DNA from: an uncultured Paenibacillaceae bacterium
GTDB taxonomy: Bacteria > Bacillota > Bacilli > Aneurinibacillales > Aneurinibacillaceae
Assembly (NCBI GenBank): GCA_946478845.1
Contig: CAMLDI010000012.1
Location: 1 to 64,000 of the forward strand
DNA: 64,000 nucleotides
Direction of reading: 5' to 3'
Shown here piece after piece: positions 25,925-34,403 of this stretch (its first letter is position 1; each line of letters starts with the position of its first letter). The notes under the pieces were generated by a model. It searched no databases and had not been told where the DNA came from. It was given only the letters and a program-made list of their open reading frames with translations. A program made the position numbers and the translations under genes.

Positions 25925-27085
25925 TTACCTCCGTTTATAAATGTGTACCGTACAGGTTCCTCCCGATCCTCCCAAATTTTGCGTTAATCCGATGGATGGT
26001 TCCTTTACCTGACGTTGGCCTGCCTGGCCGCGAAGTTGATAAACCACTTCAACCCCTTGGCCGACTCCCGTTGATCCAATGGGATGCCCCTTAGCCTTCA
26101 GCCCTCCGCTAGGATTAATTGGAATATCTCCTCCAAGGGAAGTTCGCCCTTCTAAAGCAGCAATTCCCCCCTCGCCAGGTTTAAAAAATCCTAAATCTTC
26201 TGTAGCGATAATTTCAGCCATGGTGAAGCAGTCATGTACCTCTGCAAAATCAATTTCCATCGGTTGGACATTAGCCATTTCATAAGCTTCCTGGGAAGCT
26301 TGTCGGCTAGCGAAAAATGAAGTTAATTCTTCATTCATAAACAATTCAAAAGGGCCTGAGGCTTGTCCTGAACCAATGATATCTACTACATTCGTTTGAT
26401 ATTCTTTAGCAAGGTCTGGTGCACAAAGCACCATGGCAGATGCACCATCAGAAATGAGAGAACAGTCATAGCGGTTTAACGGATCGGCAACCATGCTTGT
26501 ACATCCACAAACATCTTCTATCGTAATGTTTTTATGTAGATGGGCATGTGGATTAAGAAGGGCATGTGCATGATTTTTCACGGCGACAGATGCTATTTGT
26601 TCTCTTGTTGTTCCATATCGATACATATGGCGTTGGGCAATTAGCCCAAAAACGGAGGGAAAGGTCATTCCTATATTGGCCTCCCATTCCCGGTTGCTAG
26701 CCTGTGCAAGAATCTCCGTCACTCTTGCCGTTGGTTGGGATGTCATTTTCTCCGCCCCAACTACTAAAACCCTCTTGTACATTCCGCTTTGAATGGCTAA
26801 AATCCCCTGACGGAGAGCCAAACTTCCAGAAGCGCAGGCTCCCTCCAATCTGGAAGAAGGAACTCCTTTTAACCCAATCGCCGATGCTGCATAGGCAGCT
26901 AAATGGTTTTGGCCAATGAAGGAGTCTCCTGCATAATTGCCCAGGTAAAAGGCATCAATATCATCCGGACCTAATCCAGCATCGTCAAGAGCCTTTTTTG
27001 CCGCTTCAATTACGAGCTCGGCAAATGTTGATTGAAGCGCCCCATAATGGGTTGTTCCTACACCGATGACAGAAGCTAAAGCCAT
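25925..27085 (-). CDS. thiolase-family acyltransferase, probable beta-ketoacyl-CoA thiolase
   Basis: 386 residues. The nucleophilic cysteine is in EGACASGSLAL and the active-site histidine in KAKGHPIGSTGVGQG; the C-terminal GGTCTVHIYKR carries the second conserved Cys. The sequence belongs to the SCP-x/BbsB-type branch that works with DUF35 partners. In acetophenone catabolism benzoylacetyl-CoA must be split by CoA into benzoyl-CoA and acetyl-CoA, and this gene pair is well placed to do so. The exact substrate is inference. Confidence 0.85.
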   Translation of the reverse strand: MALASVIGVGTTHYGALQSTFAELVIEAAKKALDDAGLGPDDIDAFYLGNYAGDSFIGQNHLAAYAASAIGLKGVPSSRLEGACASGSLALRQGILAIQSGMYKRVLVVGAEKMTSQPTARVTEILAQASNREWEANIGMTFPSVFGLIAQRHMYRYGTTREQIASVAVKNHAHALLNPHAHLHKNITIEDVCGCTSMVADPLNRYDCSLISDGASAMVLCAPDLAKEYQTNVVDIIGSGQASGPFELFMNEELTSFFASRQASQEAYEMANVQPMEIDFAEVHDCFTMAEIIATEDLGFFKPGEGGIAALEGRTSLGGDIPINPSGGLKAKGHPIGSTGVGQGVEVVYQLRGQAGQRQVKEPSIGLTQNLGGSGGTCTVHIYKRR

Positions 27086-27097
27086 ATTCTCTCCTCC

Positions 27098-28669
27098 TTA
27101 GTTAATATTTCTCTGGGCATTTCCCCAAAAGGGTTTCCGTAAAATCTTTTTATCGATTTTTCCGTATGCAGTCAGAGGAAGTGAGTCCATAAACATAATT
27201 TCTTTTGGTCGCTTATATTTAGATAGATGGTGATTGCACAAATCGATAATACTTTCCACTGTGGGAGGATTACTGACTTTAGGCACGATGACAGCCGTAA
27301 CTGCCTCGCCCCAATCAGGATGAGGAATTCCAATTACTGCCACCTGACTCACTCCCGGGTGTTTCTGAATGACATTTTCTACTTCAGATGTATAAACATT
27401 TAATCCTCCACTAATGATCATATCTTTCTTTCTGTCTAATAAATAAACGTAACCTTCCTCGTCCATCACGCCTAAATCCCCCGTGTAGAGCCATCCATTT
27501 TTCAATGTTTCCTCTGTCTTTTCCGATGCTTGATGATAGCCAACCATATTATAGGGAGTGAAGGCGATAATTTCCCCTTCAACCCCCCGGGGAACTTCTC
27601 GTCCGTTTTCATCCACAATTTTCACCTGGGACATTAATACCGGCTGGCCACAGCTACTTAAACACTTTTCTTTAGAGGGGTCTAGAGAATGATCCGATTT
27701 TTTTAATCGTGTTATAAAATTAGGAGCTTCTGATTGGCCAAAAAGCTGCGTGAACACAGGGCCAAAAATCTCTAATCCTTGTTTCAATCGTTCTACAGTA
27801 ATAGGCGCCGCCCCATAAAGAATGGTCCGTAGAGAAGAAAAATTCATCTTGTTTCCCTGAATCTGATCCATCACTCGATAAATCATTGTCGGTACCATAA
27901 AAGTTAAGGTGATTTGATTTTCCTCAAGATGTTTCAATACAACCTGGGGATCGAATTTTTGTTCAATAAAATGTGTGGCACCTTTGGCTAACCCTGCCTG
28001 CAGGACGAAGCCAGCACTATGGGGTAAGGGAGTAGAAAGAAGGATTCTCTCATCATCTTGTAAACAAAGTTCAAGAATATGGGAAAAAAGATTGATTGCC
28101 ATGTTCTCTTGTGTGTGCATAACCCCTTTGGGCAATCCAGTCGTTCCTCCTGTATACATAATTACCGCTAAATCCTGAGGACTAACGTTCACATGGATAT
28201 CATCCTCTGATTCATCTTCTTGAAAGCCATTCCAGGGTATAAATCCTTCCGGACATTGATCCTGTTCAGACACCCCAACAATTGTCTTCAATTCTGGCAA
28301 TTCATCTTTTATTTTTTGAATAACTTCAAAAAAAGGACGTCCTACAATCAATACCTGTACATTGGAATCTTTAAGAATATGGGAAATTTCCTTTTCTCCC
28401 AGCATGTCATTGAGAGGTACCTTCGTCGCTCCAGCTTGAATAATTCCCATGTCACTCATGACATACTCGATACAATTAGACATAAGCAAAGCCACTCTTG
28501 TATTGGCTTTTACCCCCCGCTTGATTAACCCATGAGCAATGCGATTTGCAGATTTCAGCAATTCACCATACTTGAAAGTATATTCACCAAAAACAAGTGC
28601 ATTGTTTTCTCGGTTTTGAAAAAATACTTTACGGAAAAGATCCTTTAATTGTAGAGATGGGTAAAACAA
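27098..28669 (-). CDS. AMP-forming acyl-CoA ligase, probable beta-keto acid (benzoylacetate) CoA ligase
   Basis: 523 residues of the ANL superfamily, starting at TTG 28669 after GAGGGG. Core motifs: YTGGTTGLPKGVMHT (P-loop, A3), YGAAPI, GWLYTGDLG (A7) and DRKKDMIISGGLNVYTSEVE (A8), with the catalytic lysine in YGKIDKKILR near the end. It activates a carboxylic acid with ATP and CoA. Following the carboxylase genes, as bal follows apcABCDE in Aromatoleum, it should activate the beta-keto acid product. Specificity is inferred from position only. Confidence 0.85.
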   Translation of the reverse strand: MFYPSLQLKDLFRKVFFQNRENNALVFGEYTFKYGELLKSANRIAHGLIKRGVKANTRVALLMSNCIEYVMSDMGIIQAGATKVPLNDMLGEKEISHILKDSNVQVLIVGRPFFEVIQKIKDELPELKTIVGVSEQDQCPEGFIPWNGFQEDESEDDIHVNVSPQDLAVIMYTGGTTGLPKGVMHTQENMAINLFSHILELCLQDDERILLSTPLPHSAGFVLQAGLAKGATHFIEQKFDPQVVLKHLEENQITLTFMVPTMIYRVMDQIQGNKMNFSSLRTILYGAAPITVERLKQGLEIFGPVFTQLFGQSEAPNFITRLKKSDHSLDPSKEKCLSSCGQPVLMSQVKIVDENGREVPRGVEGEIIAFTPYNMVGYHQASEKTEETLKNGWLYTGDLGVMDEEGYVYLLDRKKDMIISGGLNVYTSEVENVIQKHPGVSQVAVIGIPHPDWGEAVTAVIVPKVSNPPTVESIIDLCNHHLSKYKRPKEIMFMDSLPLTAYGKIDKKILRKPFWGNAQRNIN

Positions 28670-28762
28670 ATTCAGCCCCTCCTATTTAGATAATCACCCC
28701 GTGACCGTTCAAGATCACGAGGCTTGTCTTAAAGCGACACTGTTTTTGGTTTGGGTGATAGA

Positions 28763-29629
28763 CTAACGTAACCATTTTAATTGGGAAAGTACTGTTTCTG
28801 GTTCAGCGTCTTCCGGCACTTCACCGTACATGAACTTTGCCTGTAAACGATCAGGCAGAACTTGTTGTTTAGACCAGAAATCCCGATTCAGGCCTCCTCC
28901 GATGTTGTTACCTTTTTCCCATTGGTGAAGTAATGTTGTAAAATCACTGTTTCCAAAGAGATAAAAATTGATCTTATCAGTAATCTCTAATGATTCATCT
29001 ACTGATTCCTCCAGATGAATACCTACTGACCATTGATAGTGCTTTGCTAAATTAAATACAGGTTGATATAAGGTGCAAACCTGATTACTCATCATATTCA
29101 GTTGATTATTTTCTTCCATTACAATAGCTGAAAGGCCGTGGGAAGAAAAATTGCGCAAATATTCCGCCAAATACATCGATGCTACTTCAATATCCTCTTC
29201 ACTAATCATCAACTCTTGCCCTGGCCGCACCATAGGATGCAACAATTGCAACCACTTTTGGGGAGAAGGAAACCTGAGGACAAAGGGCTGTGCTCCTTTA
29301 TAGAGGTTATGAAGCCCACTAAGAACATCACTGATTTCCTTTCTTGGCTTTTCTGCTGCAAGCAATTTTTTTAAAGAAAAAGTTGCCTTTTTCCCCTCCC
29401 ACGTTTGTAACAAATCCATATTTTCATTTATCCAGGCAGCATAAAAATCATAAAGGGGAATGCTTAGTATATCCGATCGAAGCAAACCCTGCCCCTGGCT
29501 AAAAATAGAGATGAAGGTATCTGCATTACTCCAAATATCCTCCCTTCCAGCCGCAAACAATCGATTCGCATAAGGAATAAAATCCAGCCAAACCCTTCGT
29601 TTCAATCCTGTTCCTGTCCCCGAAATCAT
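28763..29629 (-). CDS. apcE: ApcE-like fifth protein of the ketone carboxylase operon
   Basis: 288 residues (about 33 kDa), no motif that I can assign and no membrane segment. Its ATG overlaps the TGA of the alpha-type subunit gene (ATGA), so it is translated with the carboxylase. Acetophenone carboxylase has a 34-kDa epsilon subunit encoded fifth in the operon (apcE), required with the core complex, and size and position match. The assignment rests on synteny, not on recognised residues. A hairpin-rich 93-base gap separates it from the ligase gene. Confidence 0.6.
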   Translation of the reverse strand: MISGTGTGLKRRVWLDFIPYANRLFAAGREDIWSNADTFISIFSQGQGLLRSDILSIPLYDFYAAWINENMDLLQTWEGKKATFSLKKLLAAEKPRKEISDVLSGLHNLYKGAQPFVLRFPSPQKWLQLLHPMVRPGQELMISEEDIEVASMYLAEYLRNFSSHGLSAIVMEENNQLNMMSNQVCTLYQPVFNLAKHYQWSVGIHLEESVDESLEITDKINFYLFGNSDFTTLLHQWEKGNNIGGGLNRDFWSKQQVLPDRLQAKFMYGEVPEDAEPETVLSQLKWLR

Positions 29630-31860
29630 CGCTTATCGCCCAATTCTTTTAATTCAGTTTCTAATTCAGCAATTCGCACATCTTTCGGATTAGGAAGCCA
29701 AACCGCTTTCAAATTTCCTTCAGTCATATAGTTATCAGGAGAACCTGCATAAATAACATTTTTTTCTTTCCAAGAACCGTAGAAGGGAAGATCAGCTGTA
29801 GGTGTGTCTGTAACCCAGTTCTTAACGAACTCCTGATATGAAATCCCTCGTTTTTTCCGGTCTTCTCTTTCTTTTCTGCGTGCTTCTTCCGTTTTTTCCG
29901 AATCCAGGATTAAAGTTTCTGGATTGAAAAATACTTTATAGATTCGATTGGCTGTTTCTTCGGAAATTAAATTTTCCTCTACATCTTTAATGACTAATTC
30001 TGGATCCCGGTCCAGTACATCCCCATATCCACCGCCAGCCCCCTGGGTAATAATATAAATTTCTCCTTCCTGGGCCAATTCAAATTGAAGTCCCCCATGA
30101 TGTGTTGTATAGGTGGCATTTTCAAATGGGCGATTATTCATAATCTCTTCGGTTGTGTAAACCATCTTTTCAGGATCATTTTTCATAATTTCAAAAATGT
30201 CAATTCCTTTAATTTTGGCCAATGGGTAAGCAGGGCAAGCATAGCCACCGTAAATTCCATAGGTTGATGGATATTTGGATCCAATGGTCGTTGTCATGAA
30301 CCCAAAGAAATCGGACTCCTTTTGCGTAACAAACATTTGATACCCCTGTCCACCCCGGTATTTGCCAAATCCCTGATTGTCTTTCATCAAGCGGCGGGAA
30401 AGTTGCATAATTGGAATTTCTTCCTCAATTAATTCTTGCTCCCCTTGTTCCGACATTGGAGCAAAGATGGGGGCAATGGAATGTTCACCGTCCATCCCTT
30501 CCTTTGCTCCCCCTGGCATTCCGTTTAAATCAGCACACAAATTGCCTACCGTTTCCCCATGTTGCGTGATACCGCCATAAATCGTCGTTCTAATCATGTT
30601 GTACCAGGGTGCAATCAGTTTAGTAGCTTTTTCCGGACTGTTGTATAAATATTTCGCTAAAGCAGCCTGAGTTACGGTGAAAGCCGGGAAGAATGTCATC
30701 ATACTCTGTGCATTTGGGACATCATAGGATGCATTATAGATAGAATGATCGTCAATAATAAACTTCATCGGAGCCAACACAGCCTGGTTTCTGGGCAAGT
30801 CCGGCCAAACAAAGGAAAGGAAGAGTTGGGCAAGCATCCCTTTCATCGCACTTGTAACCGAATTGTTTGCCCGGTTAGCAAACTCAGGCGAAGAACCACG
30901 GAAATCAAGTGTCAATTCCCCCCCTTTTTTGGTCAATTCCAAATTAACTTTAATAAGCAAATTCTCCCGTAAAGTACTATCGGCGATCCCCATCATGCGC
31001 ACCTTTCCATCGGGCCATTGGGTAAGGCGGCGCTGTACCTCCTCCACTGTATCATCCAAAGTCTTTCTTAAAACCGCAATGGCCGCATCTACGCCATATT
31101 CTGCAATGGTTTCCTCAATGCGCTGCATGATACGAAGAGCACCGTGGAGTTTGGCCTTCATATCTACCACTTGCAATTTCGGCTCCCGTACAGAATTTTG
31201 GAAATAGGTTACTAAATCCTTGTAAAATTTATAGTTTCGTCCGACCCGCATAGGAGAGATCGCCAAGCCTTGATCATAAACCTGTTCTGCTGCCGAAGGC
31301 ATACCGCCAGGCTCAACGGCACCGTTTTCACCTTCATGGACAACGGTTACAATCCAGGCAATTAATTCTCCATTGTTGAAAACAGGCAAAATCAAATTTT
31401 GGTCAGTGTTGTGGACACCGCCATAGCGGGCATCATTGTAATAAAAGATATCCCCTGGTTCCACCCCTACCTCGGGATCATTGAGCCAATTTTCCACGAT
31501 GTACTTTACCCCGTATTGGGTACATCCTGCAAAAATCAGTACACCGCCGGAACTCACGATGGATAAATCCCCTTTAGCGGTAAAGATACCGCACACGACA
31601 TCCCCCCACTTGGCCCCTGGCGCTGCTCCGATCTGCTCAAGCATTTCATAGGCTTCATTAGCCCCTGCCTGCATCTTGCTTCGCGCCATACTAATGATTG
31701 AAGGATCATTCTCCTTAAAGATCGCCTGGATTTCTCGATCTGTAATCGGAGCCAACCCGTGGTCCTGCATTAGCCTGGGTTCTGGACCAAGAAAAAGAGT
31801 CGTCTCTTTCAGAAACTGCTCAACCAATTCTTGCTCACGTTTAGTTGCATCAATCGCCAT
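29626..31860 (-). CDS. apcD: HyuB-family (hydantoinase B/oxoprolinase) ketone carboxylase subunit
   Basis: 744 residues. HyuB-family features: GDIFYYNDARYGGVHNTDQ, LILPVFNNGELIAWI, ELTLDFRGSSPEFANRANNS and FGKYRGGQGYQMF, with the GGGYGDVLDRDPE ending seen in acetone and acetophenone carboxylases. In these enzymes the HyuB subunit carries the carboxylation chemistry using carboxyphosphate and an enolised ketone, and needs no biotin. Position between a HyuA gene and a 288-residue gene matches apcD. A hydantoinase or oxoprolinase is less likely, because the gamma-type and CoA ligase genes are present. Confidence 0.87.
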   Translation of the reverse strand: MAIDATKREQELVEQFLKETTLFLGPEPRLMQDHGLAPITDREIQAIFKENDPSIISMARSKMQAGANEAYEMLEQIGAAPGAKWGDVVCGIFTAKGDLSIVSSGGVLIFAGCTQYGVKYIVENWLNDPEVGVEPGDIFYYNDARYGGVHNTDQNLILPVFNNGELIAWIVTVVHEGENGAVEPGGMPSAAEQVYDQGLAISPMRVGRNYKFYKDLVTYFQNSVREPKLQVVDMKAKLHGALRIMQRIEETIAEYGVDAAIAVLRKTLDDTVEEVQRRLTQWPDGKVRMMGIADSTLRENLLIKVNLELTKKGGELTLDFRGSSPEFANRANNSVTSAMKGMLAQLFLSFVWPDLPRNQAVLAPMKFIIDDHSIYNASYDVPNAQSMMTFFPAFTVTQAALAKYLYNSPEKATKLIAPWYNMIRTTIYGGITQHGETVGNLCADLNGMPGGAKEGMDGEHSIAPIFAPMSEQGEQELIEEEIPIMQLSRRLMKDNQGFGKYRGGQGYQMFVTQKESDFFGFMTTTIGSKYPSTYGIYGGYACPAYPLAKIKGIDIFEIMKNDPEKMVYTTEEIMNNRPFENATYTTHHGGLQFELAQEGEIYIITQGAGGGYGDVLDRDPELVIKDVEENLISEETANRIYKVFFNPETLILDSEKTEEARRKEREDRKKRGISYQEFVKNWVTDTPTADLPFYGSWKEKNVIYAGSPDNYMTEGNLKAVWLPNPKDVRIAELETELKELGDKR

Positions 31861-31878
31861 CCTTTTCTCACTCCTTCA

Positions 31879-34053
31879 TTAGTTTTTCAAAATGGTTTCT
31901 CGCAATAATTTTTTACTTGACCCTGTATTCTTTGTATTGATAATCCATGCAGAATTTTGCTCACCCATAACAAGTTCCCAGCCTGGTTCAATCAAATAGG
32001 TAGTACGGGGAGATTCCACAAGAGCTGGCCCTTCGATGACGCTGCCCGGTTGAATGGTTTCCGTGCGATAAACATTTGTCAGTACCGGTTCATCAATGTC
32101 CACAAAATAACATTCTCGCTTGTTTACAGGTTGTATTGCATTGCCTTTTCCTTCCACAGGTTTTTGGAATTCAACCCGGCTTAGTTGAACTGAAGAAAGT
32201 ACACGAATAGTATTAATACGAATGCCTGCTTCCGGCTGTTGGCTTCCTTCTCCAAACCGTTCGCCATAATTAATGCTAAAAGCTTTTACAAGTTCCAACA
32301 CTTCTTCCATATTCGTTAGCCGATTAATTGGAGAAATAACAGAAGTTTGGGTCAACTGGTTTCCATATCGCATGTCTAACTCCAGGCGATACTGAATCAA
32401 TTCTTCCGGGATTCCCTGGCGGAGAAGCTCTTCTTTCCCTGCTTCTTCGAGTTCGCTAACAATAGAATTAAATAAATCATAATCATTAAATAGACTGCGT
32501 GTATTAGAGTCATAGATATTCATGAAAACCGACTTTTCGTGAATATTTAACTGATCCATGATCCCAACGCCCACCGCAGAGAAGATGGGGGCAAAAGGAG
32601 GAATCAGAATTTTATCGACATCAAGAACACTGGCAATTCCACAGCAGTGAAGGGGTCCATTTCCACCATAAGCAAGAAGGGTGAAATTTTTCGGATCATA
32701 CCCTTTTACTCCCAATTCCTTGAAAATTGCATGGGCCATATTAGAATCGACTTTCTTTTTAATTTGGCGGGCCGCTTCAATGACACTAAGGTCCATTTCT
32801 TCACAGATTGCTTCCCGAATGGCAAATTCAGAACGTTTCCGATTGAGATTGATGTGCCCTTCTGCATAATAATCCGGATCAAGATAGCCTAAAATCAAAT
32901 CCGCATCGGTTACTGTCGGCTCCATTCCTCCCCGGTCAAAGCATGCTGGGCCAGGTTCAGAACCAGCACTTGCCGGACCGACTTCAATTTGCTTCAGGGT
33001 TTGGTCATACCTGGCAATCGATCCCCCGCCTGCTCCGATGATTCCCAGATGTAGCATAGGTACACTGACCAGCCAACGATCAATAACCGGATTAAAGTCA
33101 TAGAATCGGATTCCGCCACCTACGACGATCCCAATATCACAACTGGTCCCACCCATGTCCATTGCGACTAAATGGCCTACTTCAAACTCTTCAGCCAAAT
33201 GTTCTGATGCGTTGATCCCTGCCGTTGGGCCTGAATGAATCGTTTGCAGGGCATGGGTTGAATTAAGTTGAGCCATCCCGCCAATATTGTGTACAACAAG
33301 CATAGGCTTTGTATATCCATATTCTTTTAAAGTCATTTCCAGTGAGCTTAAGGCATGGTACATTTGATCATGCAAATAAGCATCAAGGATCGCAGAAGTA
33401 ATCCGGACATATTCACCTTTTCTTTCAGCCACTTGATGGGATAGAATGACTGGAGATGCACCAAGCATGTGTGTAGGATATTCTTCAAGAAGAATTTCTT
33501 CCACACGGCGTTCATGAACCGGGTTAACCACGGAATTTATAAGCCCCACCACAAAAGCTTGAGCCCCACGGTCTACGAGATGGCGGATTTGTTTGCGCAG
33601 ATGCTCCTCATCAAGGGACATGACAACTTGTCCTTTATGATCTATCCGTTCTCGGACCCCGGCAATCATAGGAATGGGTACGATGGGTTCTGGACGTTGG
33701 CCCGCAGGCATATCCTGCTGTTCCTGGGGGGTAAGACCATCCCCATATCCCCTTCCACGGCTTAAAGGAACCTGGCTTTCGTAACCGGCTGTCGTCAGTA
33801 ACCCAATCTTTGGCCCTTTTCGCTCAATTAAAGTGTTTGTCCCTAGTGTAGTCGCATAACGGACAGAATCTAATTGAGAAAGCACTGTTCGAATGTCTTT
33901 CCCCAACTCTGTGCAGGCTTGTTCAAGGGCATCCATAAAACCAAGGGCCAAATTATGGTGTGTTGTTAACGCTTTCGTTTCGAGATAAATGTCATCCCAA
34001 ACAAGGAAACAATCTGTAAACGTACCGCCAATATCAACGCTTACTTGTCTCAT
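31879..34053 (-). CDS. apcC: HyuA-family (ASKHA ATPase) ketone carboxylase subunit
   Basis: 724 residues from ATG 34053, which overlaps the upstream TGA (ATGA) and follows GGGAGGGG; the upstream in-frame extension adds residues unlike the family. ATP-binding motifs of the ASKHA fold: VDIGGTFTDCFLVWDD at the N-terminus and AMDMGGTSCDIGIV in the middle, plus AYGGNGPLHCCGIA. HyuA-type subunits phosphorylate substrates such as bicarbonate or enolate. Two different HyuA genes in one operon, as here and in apcABCDE, distinguish the acetophenone enzyme from the three-gene acetone carboxylases. Confidence 0.88.
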   Translation of the reverse strand: MRQVSVDIGGTFTDCFLVWDDIYLETKALTTHHNLALGFMDALEQACTELGKDIRTVLSQLDSVRYATTLGTNTLIERKGPKIGLLTTAGYESQVPLSRGRGYGDGLTPQEQQDMPAGQRPEPIVPIPMIAGVRERIDHKGQVVMSLDEEHLRKQIRHLVDRGAQAFVVGLINSVVNPVHERRVEEILLEEYPTHMLGASPVILSHQVAERKGEYVRITSAILDAYLHDQMYHALSSLEMTLKEYGYTKPMLVVHNIGGMAQLNSTHALQTIHSGPTAGINASEHLAEEFEVGHLVAMDMGGTSCDIGIVVGGGIRFYDFNPVIDRWLVSVPMLHLGIIGAGGGSIARYDQTLKQIEVGPASAGSEPGPACFDRGGMEPTVTDADLILGYLDPDYYAEGHINLNRKRSEFAIREAICEEMDLSVIEAARQIKKKVDSNMAHAIFKELGVKGYDPKNFTLLAYGGNGPLHCCGIASVLDVDKILIPPFAPIFSAVGVGIMDQLNIHEKSVFMNIYDSNTRSLFNDYDLFNSIVSELEEAGKEELLRQGIPEELIQYRLELDMRYGNQLTQTSVISPINRLTNMEEVLELVKAFSINYGERFGEGSQQPEAGIRINTIRVLSSVQLSRVEFQKPVEGKGNAIQPVNKRECYFVDIDEPVLTNVYRTETIQPGSVIEGPALVESPRTTYLIEPGWELVMGEQNSAWIINTKNTGSSKKLLRETILKN

Positions 34054-34403
34054 GCTTTCTGCCCCTCCCTTTTTAAGCAACGCTCTTTCAAAGCATCAAT
34101 ATCAAATTCCATGTCATGGATTGGTGGATGTCCTGGAGGCAAATACTCCACTTCTAGCTGGGTAGAGCAATTTGGGCAATAGTACTCTAGAATCTGGCAC
34201 CAATTGGGATCAGGTGAAAACGTAAACTCATACCAATCCGGATTTATAATAGGCTTATGGATCTCCCGCGGGTCTCGATTATAGACAAGAAGCCCTTCTT
34301 TATAATTGCTTCGTGCAGGAGCGATTTCGTGATTGCATTTGCGGCAGCACCACATTTCTTTTTCCAGATCAATCGCCAAATATTCTGTTATATTGGCCTT
34401 CAT
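34050..34403 (-). CDS. apcB: small zinc-binding ketone carboxylase subunit
   Basis: 117 residues (about 14 kDa). It contains two cysteine pairs, WCCRKC near residue 20 and YYCPNC near residue 76, consistent with a zinc ribbon as in the gamma subunits of acetone and acetophenone carboxylases. Start and stop overlap both neighbours (TAATG with the upstream gene, ATGA with the downstream gene), so it is tightly coupled. The 15-kDa second gene of apcABCDE is the direct counterpart by size and place. Confidence 0.83.
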   Translation of the reverse strand: MKANITEYLAIDLEKEMWCCRKCNHEIAPARSNYKEGLLVYNRDPREIHKPIINPDWYEFTFSPDPNWCQILEYYCPNCSTQLEVEYLPPGHPPIHDMEFDIDALKERCLKREGQKA

